Assembly (NCBI RefSeq): GCF_034119425.1
Contig: NZ_JAWUEL010000003.1
Span: 39,297 to 103,296 of the forward strand
Reading direction: 5' to 3'
Origin: Actinotignum schaalii_C
Lineage (GTDB): Bacteria > Actinomycetota > Actinomycetes > Actinomycetales > Actinomycetaceae
DNA length: 64,000 nt
The position numbers were made by a program, and so were the translations under genes. Positions within the stretch are counted from its first letter, which is position 1. Each line of letters opens with the position of its first letter. The notes under the pieces were generated by a model. The model was not told the DNA's origin. It saw nothing but the letters and a program-made list of their open reading frames with translations, and made no database searches. Shown piece after piece: positions 26,654 to 35,011 of this stretch.

Positions 26654-27276
26654 GATTCCGGTTGCGCTTCGGATGGCGCAGACTTCGGCTCCGCTTCCGG
26701 GCAATCGCTCTGGCGCTGGAGGCGGCCGGCCATGTAGCTGCGCATCGGAACCCCGAAGGCGGCCATATCGTAAGCGTAGAAAAGCTCCGATTCCACGTAA
26801 CCGCCCATGATTTGGCCGCCGGTATAGCTCGCGGCGGTGGGGGTGGCGGCGATGGCGTCCGCGACGATCTGGAATTGCGGGCCCTTAATGAAACCGGCCC
26901 AGGTCATGGCGTGGCCAGCGGAGGTGGCGACCATCCCTTCCAGAACGAAACGCCCCTCCGTGCCCCGGAGGTTATTCGGCGAGACACGCAGGTAGCCCTC
27001 GAAGCTGGACCACAGCTGGCCTTTGGTGAGGGCCGCGTACATCCGCCCGCCGGGAACTTCGCGATCCACCGCCCCGGCCGGCTCTTGGGAAAGCCAGGTC
27101 GCGGAGCGCAACCGCAGGTAGGGGCCGTGGTCATCATTATCGATGCGCAATTCGTGAAGGTAGCCGGCCGCGTCCACACCTTCGTATTCGAGAAGACCGG
27201 CGCCGCGCCACGTATCGACGAGCCAGGCCATCGGATAGGTTTCCGGACTGAGATTTTCAGGTATTGCAAAGACCAT
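26650..27276 (-). CDS. Nitrobindin-like (FABP/DUF1794) beta-barrel protein
   Basis: A 208-residue protein. A ~165-residue beta-barrel domain starts with WLVDTWRGAGLLEYEG, a variant of the GTWxGxG strand of nitrobindins, and ends with YAYDMAAFGVPMRSYMAGRLQR. In heme-binding relatives this last segment carries His residues (typically MAAVGQPLTxHL). None is visible here, so heme coordination may be lost. The last ~25 residues are a polar tail. It overlaps the YgfZ-like gene by 4 bp, a pairing common in actinobacteria. Confidence 0.78.
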   Translation of the reverse strand: MVFAIPENLSPETYPMAWLVDTWRGAGLLEYEGVDAAGYLHELRIDNDDHGPYLRLRSATWLSQEPAGAVDREVPGGRMYAALTKGQLWSSFEGYLRVSPNNLRGTEGRFVLEGMVATSAGHAMTWAGFIKGPQFQIVADAIAATPTAASYTGGQIMGGYVESELFYAYDMAAFGVPMRSYMAGRLQRQSDCPEAEPKSAPSEAQPES

Positions 27277-27462
27277 ATGCTCAGGGTACCTGCCCCGGCC
27301 GGGTGCCGCCCACAGATCCGGGCACGCGCGACCCGAGGCGGCCGGAGCCCATAGCTAGTGATATTTTCCCACGTCGGAGCAAAAAAGTCTTCATTTTTCA
27401 CGCTTGGCCCGAAAGCACGACGAAAAGTTTCCGATTGCCCGCGCTCTTGTTATTCTGAAGCC
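27277..27462. promoter_or_regulatory. Divergent promoter region upstream of the nitrobindin-like gene
   Basis: An AT-rich block (27357-27405) lies here, the most AT-rich stretch between two divergent units in this part of the window. It is suited to outward promoters. TATTCT at 27451-27456 could be the -10 for the structured RNA that starts at about 27463. Confidence 0.4.
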
Positions 27463-27558
27463 ACGGTGCCGGACCTTGAAAGCCCCGGGCTCCAGCTAGC
27501 GCCGCTACGAGCGGCATTCGCGCCGTCAGGCGCTCTCAGGTCCGGCACCCTTTTCTTG
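27463..27558 (+). ncRNA. Candidate structured small RNA (four-way-junction fold)
   Basis: A perfect 12-bp closing stem GGTGCCGGACCT (27465-27476) with AGGTCCGGCACC (27538-27549) encloses three further hairpins: AGCC-CCG-GGCT (27481-27491), GCCGCT-ACG-AGCGGC (27501-27515) and GCGCC-GTCA-GGCGC (27520-27533). CTTTTCTT follows at once, as at an intrinsic 3' end. A TATTCT -10-like box (27451-27456) would place the transcript start at the foot of the stem. It codes for nothing and lies in a divergent gap. I do not recognise a known family (it is not SRP RNA, 6C or a tRNA). The alternative is a strong terminator for a transcript I cannot see. Confidence 0.5.
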
Positions 27559-27620
27559 CCCGATCTCACCGCCGCGCAATACACGTTTCGCCCCGTAATG
27601 AACTATCCTTGAAACGAGTC

Positions 27621-27638
27621 GTTCATCGATTGTTCATG
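27621..27638 (+). promoter_or_regulatory. PHO-box-like direct repeat upstream of the PhoU-like/pit operon
   Basis: GTTCATC-GATT-GTTCATG: two copies of GTTCAT(C/G) spaced exactly 11 bp, matching the PhoP box pattern of actinomycetes (GTTCACC-type direct repeats). It ends 21 bp before the GTG start. Confidence 0.6.
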
Positions 27639-27659
27639 TCCCCGAAACGAGGAATTCAC

Positions 27660-28286
27660 GTGGGGTTATTCTCTAAATTCTCGCGTTCCACGCGGGTTTT
27701 CGACCTAATTGGCGCCCAGGCGGCGCATCTTCCCATTGCCGCCGCGGGCCTCGCGCAGCTCATGACCGCACCGGTTCACGAGCGCGGAGAGTTGCAACAG
27801 CAGCTGCACACCATCGAAAACAATGCAGATGAGTCAAATCACGCACTCCTCAAAGTGGTAAATAGGTCTTTCGTCCTCCCTTTCGACAGGGAGGATCTTT
27901 ATGCCCTGACCACCGCTATCGATAATTGCGTGGACCTCATGGACGAGGTCGGGGAAAACGTGGCCTTTATGCGCCCCCTCACCCTCCCCGATAGCGCGCC
28001 GACAGTGGTGGATATTCTCAAGACCTGCGCCCGCCTCTCCTCGGATATTCTCGCGCATTTCAACCCCACTTCCCCGGATACTCGCGAATACTGGGTGGAA
28101 ATTAACCAGCTGGAAAACAAGGGCGATTCCCTCTACCGTTCCACTCTCGCCTCGCTCTTTGAAAACGCCACCGACGCCATTGAATTGCTGCGTGTCAAAC
28201 TGGTTGTGGACACTCTCGAGGACACCGTCGACGCTTTCGAGACGCTCGCCGCCGTGGTCGAGCGCATTGCCCTCAAGGAGTCCTGA
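27660..28286 (+). CDS. PhoU-like (DUF47) regulator of phosphate transport
   Basis: A 208-residue all-helical protein of the DUF47/PhoU-like family. It has two PhoU-type metal-binding motifs of the E-x-x-x-D class (IENNADESNHALL and INQLENKGDSLYRS). Such proteins act on the partner Pit transporter, encoded 2 bp downstream, probably gating it. I chose the GTG at 27660 because GAGG stands at good spacing and family members begin MGLF/MRLF there; an upstream ATG at 27609 would run through the PHO box. Pho-type control is likely. Confidence 0.85.
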   Translation: MGLFSKFSRSTRVFDLIGAQAAHLPIAAAGLAQLMTAPVHERGELQQQLHTIENNADESNHALLKVVNRSFVLPFDREDLYALTTAIDNCVDLMDEVGENVAFMRPLTLPDSAPTVVDILKTCARLSSDILAHFNPTSPDTREYWVEINQLENKGDSLYRSTLASLFENATDAIELLRVKLVVDTLEDTVDAFETLAAVVERIALKES

Positions 28287-28288
28287 TT

Positions 28289-29299
28289 TTGTCCGAGTTG
28301 CTCTTTTTGGTGGGCACCGTCGTCGTCATTAGCCTCATTTTTGACTTCACTAACGGTTTTCACGACGCCGCCAATGCCATCGCCACCTCGGTAGCCACCC
28401 GCGCATTGACGCCCGGGGTGGCCCTCGCGATGGCAGCCGTCATGAACTTCCTCGGCGCGATGCTCGGCACGAAAGTAGCCGAAACAATCGGCTCCGGCAT
28501 CGTTGATATTACCGAGCTAGAAAAAATAACCGGCCTCACCCTGGTACTCGGCGGGCTGGCTGGCGCGATTGGCTGGAATCTTATTACCTGGTGGCGCGGG
28601 CTGCCGTCCTCGTCTTCACACGCACTTATCGGCGGGCTGGCCGGCGCCGGTATCGCCTCCCTAGCCACCGTGCATTGGACGGTTATTTTCGACCGTGTGG
28701 TGGTGCCGATGATCGTTTCCCCCGCGGTTGGTTTCCTGCTGGCCTATCTCATTATGAAAGTGGTGCTGCGTCTCCTCACGGAGGCTCCCTACCACACCAC
28801 GATGCATCGCTTCCGTTACGCTCAGACGGTTTCCGCTGCCATGGTGGCCCTCGGGCACGGCCTCCAGGACGCCCAGAAAACAATGGGCGTGATCGTGCTG
28901 GCCCTCACGGCCGGCGGTTTCCACAATCTTGAAGACGGCATCCCCACCTGGGTGAAATTGGCCGCGGCCGCGGCGATTTCTTTGGGGACCGCGACCGGCG
29001 GTTTCCGCATTATGAAGACGCTCGGCTCAAAAATTATTGATTTGGATCCGGCTCGCGGTTTCGTTGCGGAAAGTGTGGCCGCGAGCGTTCTTTATACGAC
29101 GGCGTTCGTGTGGGCCGCCCCGATTTCCACCACGCATACCATCACCTGCGCCATCATGGGGGTCGGGGCCACGAAGCGACGTTCGGCAGTGCGCTGGTCC
29201 GTGGCCGGTAACATTGCCACCGCTTGGATCCTCACGATCCCGGCCGCCGGTGCCCTGGCAGCGGTTGCTACGTGGCTGCTGCGCCTGGTACTGATCTAG
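28289..29299 (+). CDS. pit: Low-affinity inorganic phosphate transporter (PiT family)
   Basis: A 336-residue membrane protein with about ten helices, starting at TTG with AAGGAG upstream. The duplicated PiT signatures are clear: FDFTNGFHDAANAIATSV near the start and GHGLQDAQKTMGVI in the second half, which bind the cation and phosphate. It is coupled to the PhoU-like gene. Unlike the Pst system, it moves metal-phosphate with a proton or sodium ion. Confidence 0.95.
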   Translation: MSELLFLVGTVVVISLIFDFTNGFHDAANAIATSVATRALTPGVALAMAAVMNFLGAMLGTKVAETIGSGIVDITELEKITGLTLVLGGLAGAIGWNLITWWRGLPSSSSHALIGGLAGAGIASLATVHWTVIFDRVVVPMIVSPAVGFLLAYLIMKVVLRLLTEAPYHTTMHRFRYAQTVSAAMVALGHGLQDAQKTMGVIVLALTAGGFHNLEDGIPTWVKLAAAAAISLGTATGGFRIMKTLGSKIIDLDPARGFVAESVAASVLYTTAFVWAAPISTTHTITCAIMGVGATKRRSAVRWSVAGNIATAWILTIPAAGALAAVATWLLRLVLI

Positions 29300-29373
29300 A
29301 CGTATTTACGCATCTCCGCCCGGCCCGCGCTAACCCCGCGGGCGAGCACCACACCACGTGCACGCTGCACAGA

Positions 29374-29412
29374 GGTGAGGCGGCGGGCCGGTGCGGCGTC
29401 GTCGTACTTATA
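29374..29412 (+). terminator. Conserved tail motif after pit
   Basis: GCGGGCCGG pairs with CCGGCCCGC further upstream. It is followed by TGCGGCGTCGTCGTACTTATA, the tail found after several other genes here. Confidence 0.35.
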
Positions 29413-29427
29413 TAGCATCCGCAACAT

Positions 29428-29465
29428 AACTGTGCCGCGCAGGATCGTTCCCGCGCGGCACAGTT
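29428..29465. terminator. Bidirectional terminator between pit and pstB
   Basis: A 13-bp perfect stem AACTGTGCCGCGC/GCGCGGCACAGTT with a 12-base loop, placed between two convergent genes. Confidence 0.75.
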
Positions 29466-29495
29466 CGCAAGGTAAACAGCTAAGATTTAGCCGGT

Positions 29496-30275
29496 TTAAC
29501 CGAAGCGCCCGGAGACGTAATCTTCGGTTTCCTTATGGGTCGGGTTGGAGAAAATCTTCTCCGTCTGGTCGAACTCCACGAGGTGCCCGGGCTTGCCGGT
29601 CCCGGCAATATTGAAGAAGCCGGTCATTTCCGAGACGCGCGCAGCCTGCTGCATATTGTGCGTCACGATCACGATCGTGTATTCCTCTTTGAGGCTGTTC
29701 ATGAGGTCCTCAATCGCGAGAGTGGAAATCGGGTCGAGGGCCGAACACGGTTCGTCCATGAGGAGCACCTCGGGCTTCACCGCGATGGCGCGGGCAATGC
29801 ACAGGCGCTGCTGCTGGCCACCGGAAAGCGACGAACCCGGCTTATCGAGGCGGTCCTTCACTTCTTCCCAAAGGTTGGAGCCGCGTAGCGAACGCTCCAC
29901 GATCTCATCCGCGTCGGACTTCTTGATCTTCTGCGAATTGAGCCGCATCCCCGCCAGCACATTGTCACGAATCGACATGGTGGGGAAGGGATTGGCACGC
30001 TGGAAGACCATGCCCACGTGCTGGCGGACGGTTACCGGGTCCACGCCGGGGCCGTAGATATTATTGCCGTCGATGAAGACGTCGCCGGTCACGTATGCGC
30101 CGTCGATCACTTCATGCATACGGTTGAGGGAACGCAAGAAGGTGGACTTGCCGCAACCGGACGGCCCGATGAGCGCGGTCACCGAATTCGGCTTAATATC
30201 CACATTGACGTTCTCCACGGCGAGGAAATCACCGTAGTAGATGTTCTCGTTACGAACACTAATTCCCTGAGGCAC
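29496..30275 (-). CDS. pstB: Phosphate ABC transporter ATP-binding protein
   Basis: A 259-residue ABC ATPase. Walker A GPSGCGKST (about 38-46), the phosphate-specific Q-loop FQRANPFPTMSIRDNV, signature LSGGQQQRLCIARAI, and Walker B LLMDEPCSALDPIST are all intact, with the switch His in VTHNMQQ. The SALDP segment is diagnostic for PstB. It is the last gene of pstSCAB and powers high-affinity phosphate uptake. Confidence 0.97.
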   Translation of the reverse strand: MPQGISVRNENIYYGDFLAVENVNVDIKPNSVTALIGPSGCGKSTFLRSLNRMHEVIDGAYVTGDVFIDGNNIYGPGVDPVTVRQHVGMVFQRANPFPTMSIRDNVLAGMRLNSQKIKKSDADEIVERSLRGSNLWEEVKDRLDKPGSSLSGGQQQRLCIARAIAVKPEVLLMDEPCSALDPISTLAIEDLMNSLKEEYTIVIVTHNMQQAARVSEMTGFFNIAGTGKPGHLVEFDQTEKIFSNPTHKETEDYVSGRFG

Positions 30276-30298
30276 TGTTTTTCCTTTCGGCTGCCGCT

Positions 30299-31420
30299 TT
30301 AGCGGCCCTTCGGGGCGAAGATATGAGCAATCAAGCGCGCCAGCAAGTTGAATACCAGCACGATAAACACCAAGACGAGCGCGCCGCCCCAGGCCAGATC
30401 GAGATTATTGGCCTTGAACTGCGAGTAGACGAAGACCGGCAACGTCATCATCGGACCGTTGAACAAGGAATAGTTGAACGTGTCCGAGACGGAGGCGGTA
30501 ATCATCAGCGGGGCCGATTCGCCGATCACGCGGGCGATCGCGATCACGCAACCGGAAACAATGCCCGGCAGCGCGGTCCGCAGCACCACCTTGATAATAG
30601 TGCGGGACTTCGTCACTCCCAGCGCGTAGGAAGCTTCGCGCAATTCATTGGAGACGATGCGCAGCATTTCTTCGGTATTGCGCACCACGATCGGCGTCAT
30701 AAGAACAACAAGGGCGACGGCGCCCATGATGCCATTGCGGAACCCGAGCGCGGGGGCGAGCACCGGAACAATCGCCGCGGCAAAGAGACCGGCCACAATA
30801 GAAGGGATGCCCGTCATGATATCGACCAGGAAGGTCACCGAGCGCCCGAACCAGCCGCCCCTATTGTATTCCACCAGGTAGATGGCCGTCAGAACACCGA
30901 GCGGAATGGCGATGAGCGCCGTAATGCCGGTAATAATGAGCGTGCCCACGATGGCGTGGCCGAGACCGGGCTGAGCGCCGGGCAGGGACATGCCGAGGGT
31001 GGAATTATTGAGGAAGGAGTAGCTGAGAACCGGAAGGGCTTCCACGATCACCGTGTACAGCAGCGAGAGCAGTGGAAGAACCGCGAGCGCAAAAGCACTG
31101 GTGATGAGCACGGTTGCCATGCGGTTGGCGCCGCGGCGCGGGCCTTCTACCGCGTAGCCGACAATGCGGATAACGAGGAAGAAGACAAGGAGTCCCACCA
31201 GGACCGCGCCGAAAAGCGAATCCGCTTTGAAACCGAAGTGGAAAAGTAGCCAGGAAGCCAGCATGCACACGATGAGCACGGCCCAGTTGAAGAGCTTGGG
31301 CAGGCGCCCGTATTCGGAGGCGAAGATCGGCGTGCCTTCGCTGACAGCCGGCTCGACCGGAATAGCGTGCGCTCCGCCGTCGGGTTGGCTGGCGGGGGTC
31401 TGTGTCACGTCAGTACTCAT
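30299..31420 (-). CDS. pstA: Phosphate ABC transporter permease PstA
   Basis: A 373-residue permease with an extended N-terminal region: about 35 polar residues, then three extra helices before the classic permease core. The core contains the EAA-like loop REASYALGVTKSRTIIKVVLRTALPGI that contacts PstB. The start codon overlaps the pstC stop by one base. The partner in the channel is PstC. Confidence 0.95.
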   Translation of the reverse strand: MSTDVTQTPASQPDGGAHAIPVEPAVSEGTPIFASEYGRLPKLFNWAVLIVCMLASWLLFHFGFKADSLFGAVLVGLLVFFLVIRIVGYAVEGPRRGANRMATVLITSAFALAVLPLLSLLYTVIVEALPVLSYSFLNNSTLGMSLPGAQPGLGHAIVGTLIITGITALIAIPLGVLTAIYLVEYNRGGWFGRSVTFLVDIMTGIPSIVAGLFAAAIVPVLAPALGFRNGIMGAVALVVLMTPIVVRNTEEMLRIVSNELREASYALGVTKSRTIIKVVLRTALPGIVSGCVIAIARVIGESAPLMITASVSDTFNYSLFNGPMMTLPVFVYSQFKANNLDLAWGGALVLVFIVLVFNLLARLIAHIFAPKGR

Positions 31421-32532
31421 TAGGCATTCGCTCCTGAGAATTCTGCGTACCGGGCCAGAACGCGCCGCGCCAACCAGTTGACCACGAAGGTCAGGGCGAA
31501 GAGCATGAGGCCGATACCGATAAGGACCTGGCGCTGCAGACCGGGATGAGCTTCAGGGAAGTTCAGGGCGATCTGGGAGGCGATGGTGGAGTGCTGGCCC
31601 GGGGAGAAGAGGTTGAAGTTCACCTGCAGACCCGCCGAGAGCACCATAAGGAGCGCCATCGTTTCGCCCAGGGCGCGCCCCAGGCCCAGCATAGCCGCGG
31701 AGACGATACCGGAACGCCCCACCGGGAGCACGGTCATCTTGATCATTTCCCAGCGGGTGGCGCCCAGGCCAAGGGCCGCTTCTTCCAGTAGCTTCGGCGT
31801 CTGGAGGAACACTTCGCGGCACAGCGAGGTGATAATCGGGAGGATCATAATGGCCAGTACCAGGCCGCCCATCATGATGTTACGGGCCGGCGGCGTGAAA
31901 GCCACCAGGCTGGGCTGCAAGGGCCACCAGTCAAATTGGGCCAGTCCGCCTTCTTCACCCATGAATGGAACGTGATCCACCCACCACTGAAGAGGCGGGG
32001 TGAGCACATTGGAGACCCATTCGAAAACGGGGCGCACAATCGGTTCGAGAGTGCGGATACCCCACAGGCCGAAAACCACCGAGGGAATGGCCGCGAGCAG
32101 GTCAATAATGTAACCGAGGACGGAGGCGAAGCGCCGGTGCGCGAAATGCGAAATGAACAGCGCAATCGCCACCGCGAAGGGCACGGCAAGGGCGAGAGCC
32201 AGGAGTGCGGAAAGCACGGTGCCGAAGAGGGCTGCCCCGGCGTATTGCCAGAACCCCATCCCCTTCGTAAAATCTGCTGTCCCTGAGATTTCTTCCTTAC
32301 CGGCAATGAATGCCGGATATGACTCGAGGAGCAGGAAGATGAAAACGGCACCCAGGATGAGGATGATGAATGCTCCAGCACCGATGGCTAGGCCGTTGAA
32401 GGTTGTGTCTGCAACGCGGCGACGCGCGCGTTTGCTCGGGCGGGCCGGCACTGCAGTCTGACCCACCTCCGGGGAGGTTTCCTGAGCATTACGCTCAAGA
32501 ACCTCCCCGGCTGCGTTATCTCGTTCAGTCAT
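31420..32532 (-). CDS. pstC: Phosphate ABC transporter permease PstC
   Basis: A 370-residue permease with a ~40-residue polar N-terminus followed by six or so helices. The coupling loop is EEAALGLGATRWEMIKMTVLPVGRSGIVSA. FGLWGIRTLEP and LGRALGETMALLMVLSAG are typical of PstC. It lies 41 bp after pstS and is cotranscribed with it. Confidence 0.95.
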   Translation of the reverse strand: MTERDNAAGEVLERNAQETSPEVGQTAVPARPSKRARRRVADTTFNGLAIGAGAFIILILGAVFIFLLLESYPAFIAGKEEISGTADFTKGMGFWQYAGAALFGTVLSALLALALAVPFAVAIALFISHFAHRRFASVLGYIIDLLAAIPSVVFGLWGIRTLEPIVRPVFEWVSNVLTPPLQWWVDHVPFMGEEGGLAQFDWWPLQPSLVAFTPPARNIMMGGLVLAIMILPIITSLCREVFLQTPKLLEEAALGLGATRWEMIKMTVLPVGRSGIVSAAMLGLGRALGETMALLMVLSAGLQVNFNLFSPGQHSTIASQIALNFPEAHPGLQRQVLIGIGLMLFALTFVVNWLARRVLARYAEFSGANA

Positions 32533-32573
32533 ATCGACTTTCAGATAGAGGTATTCGGTTGTCTAACCGGTGC

Positions 32574-33695
32574 TTACTTGATGGTATCGATGACGGCCAT
32601 AGCCTGCGTGCGCAGGGTTTCCGAAATCGGGGCGTTACCACCGTTGGCGGCGAAAGCGGCCTTCTGGCCCTCTTCAGAGACGACGTAGGTGAAGAACGCC
32701 TTGACCAGTTCACCGGTGGAGGCATCCTTGTATTCCTGGCAGCCGATGAGGTAGGAGAGCATGACGACCGGGTAGGCACCCTTGACGGAGCCGTCACGCT
32801 TGAGGTCCTTGTTGAGGAGGGTATCCGTAGCACCTTCGGCGGCCGGGGAGTCATCCACCACGCGGGCGGCGGCTTCCGGTTCGGGACCGATGAACTCATC
32901 GCCAACCTTGACCTTCACCGGGGTGAGAGTTTCAATCTGGGAGTAGTCGGCGTAGATGATTGAGTTCGGGGTGGAAAGCGCCAGCTGGACCACGCCGGAG
33001 GTGGATTCGGCGGACTGACCGCCCTGGATCGGCCAGGTTTCTTCCGAGCCGTAGGTCCAGACCTCAGGGGCAGCTTCTTCCAGGTAGGACTGGAAGTTAC
33101 CGGTGGTGCCGGACTTTTCCGCGCGGTGGATCGGAATAATGGTTTCGTCCGGGAGCTTGACGCCGGAGTTGGTGGCGGCAATCGCCGGGTCGTTCCACTT
33201 CTCAATCTGGCCGGAGAAGATCTTCGCGATGGTGGGGGCATCGAGCTTGAGCTCCTTGACGCCTTCGAGGTTCACGGCGATCGCGATGGGGGAAATGTAG
33301 ACGGGCAGTTCCACGGCCACATCGGTCTTGCAGGCGTTGGAGACCTTGGTAAGTTCTTCGGCTTTGAGGGCCGAGTCGGTGCCGGCGTACTGCACCTGGC
33401 CGGAGAGGAACTGCTGGCGGCCGGTGCCCGAGCCGGTGGGCTCGTAATTGACGGTCACGCCCGAGTTAGCAATGGTGAAGTTATCGCGCCAGGCCTGCTG
33501 CGCCTTCTGCTGCGAGGAGGCACCGGAACCGGAGATAGTACCCGAGAGGTTCGAGCCGCTATCCGCGGCCTGGGTGGTGGTGTCACCCTTGGCGGCTTCG
33601 GTGGTGGCAGAAGTCGTTGCGTCCCCACCACAGGCGGAAAGGGTCAGAGCAAGAGCGGTGGCACCCGCAAGTGCCGAGATCTTCATGGTCTTCAC
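32574..33695 (-). CDS. pstS: Phosphate-binding lipoprotein PstS
   Basis: A 373-residue receptor. The signal peptide has lipobox LSAC (Cys about 22), then a Thr/Ala-rich linker. The mature domain has SGSGASSQQKAQQAW (phosphate-binding Ser loop), YEPTGSGTGRQQFLSG, the FAGTDSALK-type segment (YAGTDSALKAEE) and RAEKSGTTGNFQSYL, which hold the oxyanion ligands. Translation starts at GTG with AAGGA upstream. The PHO-box-like repeats at 33762-33801 lie about 70-105 bp upstream, so phosphate starvation control is likely. Confidence 0.96.
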   Translation of the reverse strand: MKTMKISALAGATALALTLSACGGDATTSATTEAAKGDTTTQAADSGSNLSGTISGSGASSQQKAQQAWRDNFTIANSGVTVNYEPTGSGTGRQQFLSGQVQYAGTDSALKAEELTKVSNACKTDVAVELPVYISPIAIAVNLEGVKELKLDAPTIAKIFSGQIEKWNDPAIAATNSGVKLPDETIIPIHRAEKSGTTGNFQSYLEEAAPEVWTYGSEETWPIQGGQSAESTSGVVQLALSTPNSIIYADYSQIETLTPVKVKVGDEFIGPEPEAAARVVDDSPAAEGATDTLLNKDLKRDGSVKGAYPVVMLSYLIGCQEYKDASTGELVKAFFTYVVSEEGQKAAFAANGGNAPISETLRTQAMAVIDTIK

Positions 33696-33761
33696 TGTTT
33701 AATCCTTGCGTGTTCAGGAACGCCCGTTTCGGCGCTCGCTGGTTCGAGCCTAGGAAGCGTG

Positions 33762-33801
33762 GGTTACGGTGACCCGCACCGGAGGTAAACAGAAGGTTAA
33801 C
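33762..33801 (-). promoter_or_regulatory. PHO-box-like direct repeats upstream of pstS
   Basis: On the minus strand, GTTAACC, GTTTACC, a weak unit GTGCGGG and CGTAACC are spaced every 11 bp. The first two are close to the GTTCACC consensus for PhoP binding in actinomycetes. Confidence 0.65.
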
Positions 33802-33928
33802 GAGCTTGTAGCATGTCTCACAGGGCGCTCTGGGTATGTGGATGGCTGTGCGGGCCCGTTGGACACACGGGGTACGCAGGGCACGCTCACGGGAACAGCC
33901 TGCACGCTGGTCGCTAGACACACGGCCG

Positions 33929-34882
33929 CTAAAGCTCGGTGTGGACGGGGCGGAAGCGTTCGACGTCTACCGCGTGCTTGTCTTTCATATGGACGACGAG
34001 GATTTCTCCGGTTTTGAGGTAGGGGTCTTCCTCGGGGAGCTTTTCGCGCACGTGGTGGCCGCCGTGTTTTTTAACGACGTCGATAACAGTGCTCAAGGTG
34101 GGGCGATGCAAGCTGACCGCCGCGGGAGCGCCGCTGTCTGTTAGTACCCCTTCGATGGTTTTACGCACTCCGCCGGGGTTCTTCGCGTGGGAGTGTTCGG
34201 TGAGGGCGGCGACGCAGGTGAGGGAAACTCCAGAGGCCTGCGCGTAGGGGGCGATGGTGGCGGTGCAGCGCTGCCAGGGGGAGGAAACGAGCCGGTCCAC
34301 GCCGTATACGCTGAGCACCGCGCTGATGGTGCGGGCCCGCGCGGCTCCGTGCGGGGTGAGGGGCCGGGTTTTTTCACTTCCATTCCAGGCCGAGCGTTTT
34401 TGGGCGCGGGCGTGGCGCACTAGCAGCACCGCACGGGTGGTGAGTTCCCCGCGTTCCCAGTATTTCAGGACGCGTTTGAGCATGGCACGTTCGTCTTTAT
34501 AACTGAGTTTTTCGAGGGCGGTTTCCGCGTTCATCCAGCGTGATCGGGTGATTTCCCCGGGGTGGGCCTTAGGGAATTCCGGGCGGGCGGCGACCGGCCG
34601 GGAGCGCGGTGTGAGCGGGCGGGCCACCCAGTAAAAGACCCGTTTCTTTTTCCCCGAGGAGAGGGTGTAGCCAATGGAGGGCAGGGGGCGCTGCAGGGCG
34701 ATATATTCGCCGGTTTCTTCGTAGACTTCCCGTACGGCTGCCATGCGAGGGCCTTCGCCGGGCTTGTATTTACCTTTGGGGAAAGACCAGTCTTTATAGC
34801 TATCCCGGCGTACGAGCAGCACCTGGAATTCGCCCGCCTTTTTGCGCCATACAACGGCGCCCGCAGCATGAACGCTGCCCAT
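33929..34882 (-). CDS. Nudix hydrolase fused to a histidine phosphatase (MutT1-like)
   Basis: A 317-residue bifunctional protein. The N-terminal nudix domain has a full box, GKYKPGEGPRMAAVREVYEETG (given by its key residues G-x5-E-x7-REVYEETG at about 43-64). The C-terminal half is a histidine phosphatase with LLVRHARAQKRSAW (catalytic His) and the partner His in VVHMKD or SLHRPT. Mycobacterial MutT1 has this architecture and degrades 8-oxo-GTP and diadenosine polyphosphates. The ATG at 34882 has GGGGGAG just upstream. Neighbours ppk and pst suggest a link to polyphosphate metabolism. Confidence 0.88.
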   Translation of the reverse strand: MGSVHAAGAVVWRKKAGEFQVLLVRRDSYKDWSFPKGKYKPGEGPRMAAVREVYEETGEYIALQRPLPSIGYTLSSGKKKRVFYWVARPLTPRSRPVAARPEFPKAHPGEITRSRWMNAETALEKLSYKDERAMLKRVLKYWERGELTTRAVLLVRHARAQKRSAWNGSEKTRPLTPHGAARARTISAVLSVYGVDRLVSSPWQRCTATIAPYAQASGVSLTCVAALTEHSHAKNPGGVRKTIEGVLTDSGAPAAVSLHRPTLSTVIDVVKKHGGHHVREKLPEEDPYLKTGEILVVHMKDKHAVDVERFRPVHTEL

Positions 34883-35011
34883 CACTCCCCCTTCGGCATA
34901 GTCGTTACGGATATGTGCGCACCCGCGGTTGTCCCGCGAGGCCCTGGCCGCGGCTTACCCGGCAAATTCTGGGCCGGACCCCTGCCGGCGGGCCGGGCCG
35001 GCCCAGGTTTT
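34883..35011. terminator. ppk-nudix gap with a GC hairpin
   Basis: A short 129-bp gap. GGCCGG and CCGGCC blocks around 34972-35005 can pair and, in the minus direction, lie directly after the ppk stop, so they may form its terminator. Confidence 0.35.
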
